Below the pieces are notes generated by a model. The model did not search any database. It saw only the letters and a list, made by a program, of their open reading frames with translations, and had not been told where the DNA came from. A stretch of DNA of 64,000 nt, from assembly GCA_004352715.1 (NCBI GenBank), contig SCFE01000019.1, positions 980,579 to 1,044,578 of the forward strand. The letters are read 5' to 3'. A program made the position numbers and the translations under genes. The stretch comes from Hofstenia miamia (Eukaryota > Xenacoelomorpha > Acoela). Positions 1 to 10,060 of this stretch are shown here, piece by piece (within the stretch, counting starts at the first letter, position 1; the number at the start of each line of letters is the position of its first letter).

Positions 1-1276
1 TATATATATATATAGGAATACCATTTTCGTAACTGGATATGATGCATTTTCTGTATAAAACATTACGATCGCCGTACAAATATTGCTAGAAATTCATGTG
101 GAAGGACGAGTGGAAATTTCTAATTAACCTTATGTCGAAAGTTTTTTAAAAAAATTGCAAACAGTTTTTTTAGAATCGTTTGATGCAAAAGTTTATAAGA
201 TCGTACTTCTGATCTTGGTATACTCCTTTGTTTATTCACCTTCTGAAAACTGGATTTATTACAATATTAGGGCAGATGAAACTTTTTTGTAGCTCAAAAG
301 AATCGAGCTTATAAAAATTAGCATTAATTAATCGTCGTTGAACATCATTAATAGCAAGGCTGCACTTAAATCTGCGATTTGAACAATCCACAAATTTAAT
401 TCCTTTTTAGCAACTACTTTGCCAGAGCTTCTACTGTATGATTCACCATCATCATCACTAATGTTGTTGGAACCTCTTTACTATGATGTGTTTCAGGAGC
501 AAAATCTTGTGCTAAATCTGTAGTACTTGGCAGACTTCTAACATCTAAAAAGTATATCTTAAACAAGTTTTGTTTGTTTTATTAATCCTTGTTTTGCTCT
601 TGTACATCAATTGAAGAAACACCGACTTTAAGAGAAGGGCAAACAGTTTCTTACGCCAAACTTATACTTTCCAAAAATGTGCTTCGTTAGGCTTGCATAT
701 TTGTTGTACATTGTTAATAAAACTAACCTGAAATACGTAAAACTGAGCGTTATTTTGTTGCTGTAATGCTGCGAATGCCATGTGGTTTAAATGTGACTGG
801 CTATTTATTTAGAAACTAGTGCATAATATTGATTACAGCAATAATAAATAATCGTTAAACAGGTAAAGGAAAACCAATATACTACGATGATGTAGCAAGC
901 ATTTTCCTTGCATAAATAGGATTAGTTGTGAATGCAGAACTTTTAGCTTAATTAATTATGCGAAATTTTCTTTTTTGCTAAATTTGGATGTTATGCCTTT
1001 GTCAGTTTGTGTTTTTAGTTTTTTCAATTTGTATTGGATATTGCACAAAAGCATTAAGTGAGACTTAATGCAGTTGCGCAAAATAAAAAAACTTAAAGTT
1101 TTCAATTGGTCGTTAATTTTCTTTACACTTTATGGGCTAGTGCATTAATGCAAAATGTCTAACACTAATTTCGATCATTTCTTGATCATCTTGAGAAGAA
1201 TTCCCACAATTTCTACAAAATTTTAATTAACTGCACTAATAAAATAAATTATTGCCTTTAATAATTAAAATAGGTG

Positions 1277-1498
1277 TTAATTTTTTTGTTCAATATCATA
1301 TTTCTGCTCGGCAATTTTTGTATATTGTGTTTTGGCAATAATTGTAAATCTTTTTTTCAGTTCATGTCGATGCCTAACTAAATTTCGGTATTTCGACGAC
1401 CAATTAAATATTCTTTTATTCGTCTTCCAAACGGTCGCTAGTCGCTTAGCTTCTCCAATGCACAATCTTTTACAACTGTTACATTCATATTTGAAAAC

Positions 1499-1500
<2 letters not shown>
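1277..1500 (-). pseudogene. Degenerate Penelope-like element, GIY-YIG endonuclease end
   Basis: The minus-strand frame next to the first N gap reads VFKYECNSCKRLCIGEAKR then a Lys/Arg-rich tail ending EQKYDIEQKN. The pattern (V-Y/F-K-Y-C-x2-C, then IGE-x-KR) is that of the C-terminal GIY-YIG endonuclease of Penelope-like retroelements. The YIG tyrosine is replaced (CIG), so it is inactive. The upstream part is lost in the gap. Confidence 0.6.
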
Positions 1501-1532
<32 letters not shown>

Positions 1533-2487
1533 NNNNNNNNNNNNNNNNNNNNNNNNNNNNNNNNNNNNNNNNNNNNNNNNNNNNNNNNNNNNNNNNNNNN
1601 NNNNNNNNNNNNNNNNNNNNNNNNNNNNNNNNNNNNNNNNNNNNNNNNNNNNNNNNNNNNNNNNNNNNNNNNNNNNNNNNNNNNNNNNNNNNNNNNNNNN
1701 NNNNNNNNNNNNNNNNNNNNNNNNNNNNNNNNNNNNNNNNNNNNNNNNNNNNNNNNNNNNNNNNNNNNNNNNNNNNNNNNNNNNNNNNNNNNNNNNNNNN
1801 NNNNNNNNNNNNNNNNNNNNNNNNNNNNNNNNNNNNNNNNNNNNNNNNNNNNNNNNNNNNNNNNNNNNNNNNNNNNNNNNNNNNNNNNNNNNNNNNNNNN
1901 NNNNNNNNNNNNNNNNNNNNNNNNNNNNNNNNNNNNNNNNNNNNNNNNNNNNNNNNNNNNNNNNNNNNNNNNNNNNNNNNNNNNNNNNNNNNNNNNNNNN
2001 NNNNNNNNNNNNNNNNNNNNNNNNNNNNNNNNNNNNNNNNNNNNNNNNNNNNNNNNNNNNNNNNNNNNNNNNNNNNNNNNNNNNNNNNNNNNNNNNNNNN
2101 NNNNNNNNNNNNNNNNNNNNNNNNNNNNNNNNNNNNNNNNNNNNNNNNNNNNNNNNNNNNNNNNNNNNNNNNNNNNNNNNNNNNNNNNNNNNNNNNNNNN
2201 NNNNNNNNNNNNNNNNNNNNNNNNNNNNNNNNNNNNNNNNNNNNNNNNNNNNNNNNNNNNNNNNNNNNNNNNNNNNNNNNNNNNNNNNNNNNNNNNNNNN
2301 NNNNNNNNNNNNNNNNNNNNNNNNNNNNNNNNNNNNNNNNNNNNNNNNNNNNNNNNNNNNNNNNNNNNNNNNNNNNNNNNNNNNNNNNNNNNNNNNNNNN
2401 NNNNNNNNNNNNNNNNNNNNNNNNNNNNNNNNNNNNNNNNNNNNNNNNNNNNNNNNNNNNNNNNNNNNNNNNNNNNNNNNNNNNNNN
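1533..2487. other. Assembly gap (N), 955 bp
   Basis: Follows a (TA)n tract starting at 1502. Confidence 1.
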
Positions 2488-2675
2488 ACACTTAGCGGGT
2501 ATTCGGGCGGATTTTATTATAGTCTTGAAAGCATTAATTTTATGAGCGGGTTTGATTTATCCCGCCATCGTAAAATAACATTGTGCGGCTATAACAATTA
2601 AAAATGAAAAATGACGTTACATTAAAGAAAACAATAATTTTGCATCAAGATTATTGATAAAACCGCAAGTGTATG

Positions 2676-2714
<39 letters not shown>

Positions 2715-2731
2715 AGTGAGTGTGTGTGTTA

Positions 2732-2985
2732 CAGTAAGATTGTGTAATTAAGAATTTCGTGAAATCCTTAAAATTTCAGCAAATTTACAAAATTTTATTT
2801 CACTTAAAATCTTGATAAAACAACTAAGTTTGAAGATTTGGGGTTGGGGTGAAGGTTAGCCTTAATATTTTTCCAATAAATAAATATTTTAATGTTTTTA
2901 TGAAGTTAGGTAATGGAAATATCAATTTCACAAATTAACTTAATTTTAAGTATTTCACGAAATTCCTAATTTCACAATCTTACTG
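2732..2985. mobile_element. MITE with about 36-bp imperfect terminal inverted repeats
   Basis: Left end CAGTAAGATTGTGTAATTA and right end, read in reverse, CAGTAAGATTGTGAAATTAG; both continue GAATTTCGTGAAAT. 254 bp, no coding capacity. A (TA)n tract lies just upstream. A Tc1/mariner-type origin is inferred from the CAGT start. Confidence 0.75.
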
Positions 2986-3040
2986 CGACATATATAAACA
3001 AATTACATTTATATAAAGAAATTGCCAGTAAAAGTGCTTA

Positions 3041-3179
3041 GGCCGCATGCAGACTATGTGATTGGTAGCAAGAGAGTTACCAAATCATATCATATCGCTA
3101 ATTATTTCGGGTGGATAGATGTGCGATTCTACCAAAATGTAACAGATCACGCGTGACCAATCATAGTCTAATCGTCGCC
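3041..3179. mobile_element. Small Harbinger-like MITE with TTA target duplication
   Basis: 139 bp between TTA at 3038-3040 and TTA at 3180-3182. Ends are related inverted repeats: GGCCGCATGCAGACTATGTG on the left and, reversed, GGCGACGATTAGACTATG on the right, both followed by ATTGGT. The 3-bp TTA duplication suits PIF/Harbinger-type elements. Confidence 0.6.
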
Positions 3180-4078
3180 TTACCAAGAAAAATATGCCCG
3201 CCAGAATTAGGAAACATTCTCAGCAAGTACAGCAATTAATGTTACTCATCACCTACCCCCAAATACATGAAAGTGTAACTGACGTCTTAGGATGTCATAT
3301 GTAACTTCTTAGTTCAAGGTTATTTCACCAAATTTTTTGAAAATGGATGTCTGCAGACGGCTAAAAGATCCAGCGTTATAAGTGGAATACAATTTTTCAC
3401 TCCACCTTGCAAACAAATGTTTTACATGCAAAGGATCCTACATTATTAACTTGAAACTTGATTTTTTACCACTTAGAACTCTGTAGTTGGACCTGATGCA
3501 AATACGAAGACTAAGCGTAAGCACTATTATTAAAAGTTGAACAAAAAATCAAAAGCAATGTCGATTAAATAACTTTGGACGCTCCACAATTGATTAAATT
3601 AACATATGACTAATTCTAAATGCATAAATGCGATCAAATAGATTGGAAACGCAACGGCATGTGTCCATATCAAATTATCTTTTGAGATGCTACCCTGAGC
3701 TTATCAATCAGTCTGCCAAAGAATTCTTCTATTATGAATTACAAGATCCATCATACCTATTGTCTGGAGCACTAGGGTAAGATAGCCAAGTACTTTGATA
3801 CAACACGGAGCAATTAGAACAATTCGTGTAAATCTTTTTCCTGGCGGACGTTTCTTGTCATGATAATATTTTTACAATAATGCACTATTTCTGCTGTTAT
3901 TTTTTAAATAATGTAACGCCCGCACATTTATTTTGAAAAAAGTCTGTTTGGAATTAAACTGAACTTAGCTCACGTTCAATTGATTATCTAAATATTGATT
4001 ATTTAGAGTATTACTTATCACCATTAACATACGTCAATCTTATTAACATAGATGCACTTTATATATATATATATATAT

Positions 4079-5271
4079 AGTTTGGCTCAAAAAATGGGAC
4101 TCGCAAAGTCATCTATTCTAAGCAGGCTACATTATAAAAATTAACAATAATCATATCAAATGATAGATAATTGAAATGTGTACATCTTATAACACAAAAA
4201 ATTAAAAAATATCGCCACCAGTAGCAATGCAGCGAGAAAATCTATCTCCGATAGAGTCCATTAAATTTTTTCCTCAAATCAAAAAATTTGTTACTCCGAT
4301 TCCAGAATATACGGTTTCAACTCAGCAAAGTTTTTTGGGATTTTCTTCTCCAAGTTGTTCTTGAGGATGCTCCAGATATTTTCAACTGGAGAAAGGTCTG
4401 GCGAGTTTGCAGGCGACTGCAAAAACTGAATATTTTGCTCTTTAAAAAAATTTTTGTCTGATGAGAGGCATAAGTGGCGGAATCTTTTTGGAGTAGCCAA
4501 CCACCAGGATATAGGCCATAAGTAAATGCAATATACTCTCCTAAAATTTCAATACTTTTTCTCTATTCATTGCCTAAATTCACAGATTTTGAGGTAAAAC
4601 CTTAGTAAATAAGAGTGCCCCAAGCCATACTTTTCGGTCTGAACTTCGGACTTATGTTTACAGGATGTTTTGACTTGCAAGACCAATGAAGATCCCGGTT
4701 TCTGAATAAATATGTTGTCAAAGATTCCATTCAGTAACCAGGTTTGGCAGAAAGAAACTCTGGTTATTTTTTGTCTTTGGGTCAGGTTTGGCACAATTTT
4801 TGCTTTTTTCTTTGTAATTCCAGACTCTTTTGCGCCCTATAGACCGTATACTTCGAAACTTGCTTCCCCCTGGCTTGTTGAAACCACTGAGTTATTTGCA
4901 AAGTTGATTGTAAGGGGTTATACAACGCAGCTTCCTTCCAAAATTCGCGGCCTTCCCTTCCTTTCTTGATAGTCCTGTAGAAAGTCGCCTTTGACATTTT
5001 AACCAGCTTGCATAAATTTGCCCGGTCTTTGGCGCCATTGTTGCATAGACGTTGAAGTAAATTTCGTTGCTCTTGAGAACTCATTTTCATAAATGTTTGT
5101 TTGAAGAACCTGCTAGGACCAGATGTTTTTAACAGGTATGTAATTAGTGAAATCATTTATGCTGGCATTGCAGTTCGATGTCCAAAAACAGTTCAGTACC
5201 TATTGACAACGTACCGTATGCCAAAAAAAAATTACGAAATTCGATGGATTCTCATTTTTTAAACCAAACTG
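4079..5271 (-). mobile_element. Tc1-like transposon, inactivated, flanked by (TA)n
   Basis: Ends are inverted repeats: AGTTTGGCTCAAAAAATGGG on the left and, reversed, CAGTTTGGTTTAAAAAATGAG on the right. The minus strand holds transposase in broken frames: an N-terminal helix-turn-helix region (SSQEQRNLLQRLCNNGAKDR, then KMSKATFYRTIKKG) at 4782-5100 and a C-terminal DDE block SPDLSPVENIWSILKNNLE at 4291-4430. Frameshifts and stops in between. Both sides are (TA)n microsatellite, the target type of this superfamily. Confidence 0.85.
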
Positions 5272-5284
5272 TATATATATATAT

Positions 5285-5323
<39 letters not shown>

Positions 5324-5339
5324 GTTATACTATATTGCT

Positions 5340-6110
5340 ATGCATGCTTAGCAAAATATATATGTTGCTATGAACACTTTGTAAAATTTATACATGTTGG
5401 TATGTACCAGTAAGGTTTTTTGTTGTTACATAAATGTAATGATGACATAATAATCATGCCCACTGTGGTCACAATTGTAGCATCTTCTACCAGGCTTGAC
5501 ATCCATTTACTCAATTTATTTGATCAAGAGGTGATTTAGTGAGTAGAGATCTAACAGTCTTTCACTGCTTTGGTTTCTTGTTAACCATTTCCATTAACTG
5601 TTATTAATAGACATTTTAACCATAGCAATTTAGGTGAAGTAGCCTCACAGTATCTCCAACAACTGGGCATCTGCCTGACACTGTTCTTCTAAATCAACAA
5701 CAACTCCAGCAATCTGTTTCCATTGAAGTGTATCTAGCATTCTGTTCAATTGCATGACTTATGTGTACCTTAGCCTAATGAGGTGCTTACTAAAGACAAG
5801 ACACTACTCAAATTAAACTCATTTCATAAAGTGTTTTTAGCAGGTGTTATAAAAGAAAGATAAATTTTTTTGAAAAGTGCAGCCTAAGTATAGCTTGATA
5901 ATTACTTAACAATGTAGTGAATAATTCAGCTGGAAGTTTACAAACTTAGAGTATATTACACAAAAATAGCCAGAATTTCAATAATTATAGTGACTCACAA
6001 CTCCCCAATGTCATACAGCAATTTTTTCATCATAATTCCAATCATATTTTTCACATGTCACTATGGACACCTTTTGAGTATTTTGTAGGTACATACTGAC
6101 ATATTATAAC
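5340..6110. other. Intergenic stretch, possible old gag-like remnant
   Basis: No gene. A minus-strand segment reads KPGRRCYNCDHSGHDYY (about 5445-5495), like an incomplete CCHC zinc knuckle (last Cys absent), with DTLQWKQIAGVVV upstream of it (about 5650-5720). Too little to call a retroelement firmly. Confidence 0.25.
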
Positions 6111-6120
6111 TATATATATA

Positions 6121-7294
6121 CCAGGCTTTGCAAAACTCCTGACCCATTTTTACATTGTATCTCAAATAATACAACCATGGTCAAGTTTTATTTTATTATC
6201 ATTTAAACAACATATTTATTCAACACAGTTCAATCATGGTCAGAAGTCTTACAAACACTATGGACATAGTCCTTCTTCATTCAGGCACATGTGCTGTTCA
6301 AAAAAGCTTTCAGCTCCTCATGTTGTTGTGGTGAATTTTGCAGGCTTTGCCCTCAACATGCAGCCACATGCTGTAGTGCAATCTGGTGACTATTGGGGTC
6401 AGAAATCCTTGGGCCAGAAAGTCATGTTTTGGCTCATCCAGTCTTGGACTATTTTGGACGTGTGTGCTGGAGCACCATTCTGCTGGAACATGCAATTTCC
6501 ACCATTGACGATTTTTCTGATTCAAGGAAGAACTTTTGGGGCCAAGATATTACTGTAATCAGCACCTGTCAATCTATAAAATCCCTTGTACCACACTGGT
6601 GGCATCTGTTCCCCATTGGATGCCACAACACCAAGCATCATCACAGATGCCAGATGCTTGGCTGTGGTGATGTAACAAACATCAGAGATGTCTTGGCCAA
6701 AACTTACAACTCTATCATTTTGTTTGTTGATGAAAGAATCCATGGTAAAGTCTTCTCATCCAAAAAAATGAGGACCAAATTGCAATGACTTTTACTGTCA
6801 TTGAGAAGGAGTGAAAATTGCTCATAGTGCTTGTGAACCATGACAGGAGTGAGGACTAGTCTTTTAAGATGCTTCAGACTCTTCCCACCTTCACTTTTTA
6901 CAGCTCTTGAAATGGTGGGAACTGAAATTTCATTTTTCTTCACAAATTCAGTCATTTTCAGAGTTGGATCTTCTAGTAAGGCTTTTTGGACATTTTGCTG
7001 TTGAATTATTTGTGGTCTTTCAGGTCAATCTCTTTGTTTGTGACCTGTTTCACGTGGATAAACTAACATTCTGCAACTTAACAATGTCTGATTTCTTGTG
7101 TCCTGTGCAAAGAAGAGCATATATCTCTATCCTTTTTGCTTCCATTTCTAAACTTAAGTAACTTAGATACTATTACCAGTTAGTTATATAATCTGGAAGA
7201 ATGCAGTTAGACACTATAAACAAAATTGATAAAGAGATTTGCAATAACTTCAAATTTGGTAAAAGAAAAGGGGTCAGGACTTTCACAAAGCCTC
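6121..7294 (-). mobile_element. Mariner-like transposon, degenerate
   Basis: Ends are inverted repeats: CCAGGCTTTGCAAAACTCCT on the left and, reversed, GAGGCTTTGTGAAAGTCCT on the right, both followed by GACCC, and TATA repeats on either side. Transposase is recognisable on the minus strand in three frames: helix-turn-helix linker (PTISRAVKSEGGKSLKHLKR, 6830-6955), first catalytic Asp (IFLDEKTLPW), TTAKHLASVMMLGVVASNG (6620-6700), and the C-terminal YSMWLHVEGKACKIHHNN (6310-6370). Several frameshifts; about 1.2 kb, close to full length. Confidence 0.85.
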
Positions 7295-7324
7295 ATATAT
7301 ATATATATATATATATTATGAAAG

Positions 7325-7767
7325 ATTTATTCAGCAAACATGTTTCGCTACATACGTATAGCTTCGTCAGTGCATATAGAGTATAGAGGGAAAGTTTAGA
7401 AAAGTTTAAGAATGCTAACATGGTTTAATTGTCTATTTAAAAGTTTTTTACGTTGTTGTTTTATTAATAATGCTTCAGTGATCTTGGTATGTTTGTTCTT
7501 TGTTAATATTTTAAAATGATCTTTTGTTGCTTGGTGATGATGTAAGTAAATTTCTGATGTTAGGTGACCTCTTAGGTGTTCTTTAATTCTAATTTCCAAA
7601 TGTCTTCTTGTCTCCCCGATGTATGAGGCGTTACACTCATCACAAGAATATTTATAAACAATAGAAGAAGACAAGAGCATTGGGATCGGATCTTTGTTTG
7701 AGAAAAAGTTTGAGGTCTTAGTTGTTGTAAATGTTGGAATTATCTTAGTTTCATATATCTTTAATTT
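7325..7767 (-). pseudogene. Penelope-like element 3' part with GIY-YIG domain
   Basis: Minus-strand frame from about 7767: KTSNFFSNKDPIPMLLSSSI then VYKYSCDECNASYIGETRRH and EIRIKEH, ending VSILKLF stop at 7396. This is the typical Penelope-like C-terminus: the linker before the endonuclease, then a GIY-YIG nuclease with the CxxC zinc site, YIG and the catalytic Arg region. The frame is open to its stop, so this copy is fairly young. The reverse transcriptase part is missing in this orientation; an inverted piece follows at 7773. The tail carries a hammerhead-like motif. Confidence 0.85.
7338..7424 (-). ncRNA. Candidate hammerhead ribozyme in Penelope-like element
   Basis: On the minus strand: CATGTT (strand of helix III plus cleavage U, 7419-7424), then AGCAT, a loop of about 35 nt, ATGCA, core CTGACGA (7364-7370), helix II AGCTATACGTATGTAGC, then GAAA and CATGT (7338-7346). 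Helix II folds as GCTATA/TGTAGC with one G-U pair; helix III pairs ACATG with CATGT; helix I pairs GCAT with ATGC beside an A-A mismatch. Hammerhead motifs are known in terminal repeats of Penelope-like elements. It overlaps the last codons of the endonuclease frame. Confidence 0.6.
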
Positions 7768-7772
7768 TTTGT

Positions 7773-7998
7773 TTTGATAAAGGCAACGGCACGTTAATAT
7801 GTGATAGAAACTACTATGTTTCTAAAATGAATGAAATATTAGACGACACAAGCAAATTTGAAGAACTGAAAAACCAAGATATAACTAAATCTTTTATTAA
7901 AGAAGAAGAAAGAATTAATAATTCATTAAAATCTTTATTGCAGCGAAAGCAAATATCAAAAGAATTTTATGAAAAATGTCGAACAACGGGAAGTATAC
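7773..7998 (+). pseudogene. Inverted Penelope-like reverse transcriptase fragment
   Basis: Plus-strand frame reads FDKGNGTLICDRNYYVSKMN then EILDDTSKFEELKNQDITK and ends KCRTTGSI at an N gap. DKGNG, D-R-x-Y-V-x-KMN-EIL-DTSKF and the TGS motif belong to the N-terminal part of Penelope-like reverse transcriptase. It is head to head with the minus-strand 3' part, with about 5 bp between. Confidence 0.8.
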
Positions 7999-8173
7999 NN
8001 NNNNNNNNNNNNNNNNNNNNNNNNNNNNNNNNNNNNNNNNNNNNNNNNNNNNNNNNNNNNNNNNNNNNNNNNNNNNNNNNNNNNNNNNNNNNNNNNNNNN
8101 NNNNNNNNNNNNNNNNNNNNNNNNNNNNNNNNNNNNNNNNNNNNNNNNNNNNNNNNNNNNNNNNNNNNNNNNN
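7999..8173. other. Assembly gap (N), 175 bp
   Basis: Interrupts the inverted Penelope-like fragment; followed by (TA)n. Confidence 1.
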
Positions 8174-8910
8174 ATATATATATATATATATCAGTGGTGG
8201 TTTGTGCCTGCAAAAGCTAGGCAAACAAATATTTTTAAGTAACCAAATAAGCATAAATAATAAACCATGAAAAATTTTTGAAATATGTGAAATCCCTGAG
8301 AAGATTTTTTTTCAGAAAAATAATTTGTAATACATGTATTACTATTATAAAAAGAGTCCTGCAGTTCATTTAATAAAACATTTTCAAGAAAAATTGCTAA
8401 AAATTTCTATAGTTTTTCTCCACTAATCAGTTGTTGTTGAATTTGTTTACATTTTTTTTAAGCAGAAATGAATTATGCTGCTGATGCTGCTCAAAATCCA
8501 ATAGTTTGTATTAAATCAAATGTTTACAAATTTCAGGCAAGGCAGTTAATAAAGCATGCATTTCAAAATATCAAATATGAATTTTGTAAATTTACAATTG
8601 AAACCATATCAATGATAGCAAATTTGAGACAAATTACAAAGTTTTTTTGGAGAAAATTAGAATAGAAATTTAGATCAAAAAATTGCAGTTAATTGTAATC
8701 ACATTTAAATTGCTCAAAATTTTTAAAATTTAATATTTCTATAAAACAGCATTCACATAGGGATGTGAAAGTGCCCTGCATTGAGTGCATATTATGCCAT
8801 GCCAATTTCTTTCAAAATATATTACTATTAAATTGTCCAAGTTACATTTGATTTTGAATTAATTTATTGCACATTGGTAGAAAAAGTTTGACTTTCATTA
8901 CCAATTCCTA

Positions 8911-9705
8911 CCCAGATAATCTTTTAAGGGCTAACATTGTTTTTGGTTATGTGGTTGTTTTATGTGTCAAAAACAACATTGTTTTAACGTCAAAATGGTA
9001 CCATTTCATTGGTCAAAACAACGTTGCTTCAACAACATCACATTAGGTTGCTTTTTGGTTGTTTTTTATGAATGAAACAGCAACATTTTGAGATTTTAAC
9101 AATGTTGTTTTATGTTGTCACATGATTGTTTTAGCATTACTTTTATATGCAAAATAAAATTTTATATTACTAAGCTGTTTAAACATTGCATTTAAACAAA
9201 CACAAGCCCAACAAAGGGCAAACCACTATTATTTAGATACTGTCAACATCTGTTAAAGATTTAAATGAATGTCTTGTATATAAATGATAACAATGAGCAT
9301 AAAAATCTGCCAAATTTAACAAAAATTTAAAACTCTAAAATTAAGCACAATTTTGTAAGAGTACTTTCTTAGGTTGTGAAAAATCTCTTCAGCTCAATTA
9401 TAACTTATGCTATTTAACTGTCAATATCAAGGTGTCCAAATATTCATGAATAAATTATTTTGAAAATTCACATATCTGGTATATTATAATTTTTCGCAAA
9501 TTAAAAATTTTAAAAAAGGTTTTGCAAATCTTTTTTTTTTAAAAGGATCTAGTAATAAAACTAACAAAATGAGTTTTATTTGCAAGCATCTGCTCACTGA
9601 TTATTTTTTACTAAAGTTGTTATTAGGATGTTAGTGGTTGCTGCAACAACCAAAAGTATGAAACAACTATAAACAATGTAAAAACAACCAAAATTGTTAT
9701 CTGGG
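8911..9705. mobile_element. Non-autonomous DNA transposon candidate with CCCAGATAA ends
   Basis: Starts CCCAGATAATC after TA and ends GTTATCTGGG before TA (10-bp inverted repeat, TA target duplication possible). Subterminal zones are rich in GTTGTTTT and AACAAC, including AACAACATTGTTTT twice near the left end and related forms near the right end. No coding capacity. Confidence 0.5.
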
Positions 9706-9889
9706 TATAAATTTTCCAATTTCTGTCAAAGAAACATAAATGGCAGCCAGATTTATATTTAGCAATATGCACAAGGAATCTGTGGGATAAAAATGTGAAA
9801 AAATCATAATCACAGATAGGAGTGTCACTCAAATATAATGTTTCCAGCACTGCTTTAATAGAGAAATGTTCCTGATTGATAATAAAAAA

Positions 9890-10060
9890 TAAATTAAGAA
9901 AAGCTTCAAAGAAAGAACTTTCAATGATCCTGATGAAGTTGCAGAGGCTGAATTGCAGGTGCTCAGTTCTATTCTAGAACACATGTACTAGTGCCAAATT
10001 CAGAAACTGCTTGATTATTGTTGGACAGTGATTGACAATGGTGGTGATTGCATTACAGAA
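9890..10060 (+). pseudogene. Possible mariner C-terminal remnant
   Basis: Reads SFKERTFNDPDEVAEAELQ and, after a frameshift, LDYCWTVIDNGGDCI, similar in layout to the last 50 residues of mariner transposases (a variable E-rich helix, then RWxxVIDxxGxYF). Weak, no ends found. Confidence 0.3.

Noticed and set aside
1277-2495. Long open frames of 387-404 codons spanning the first N run
   Set aside because: Most of the frame is N; only the GIY-YIG end is supported.
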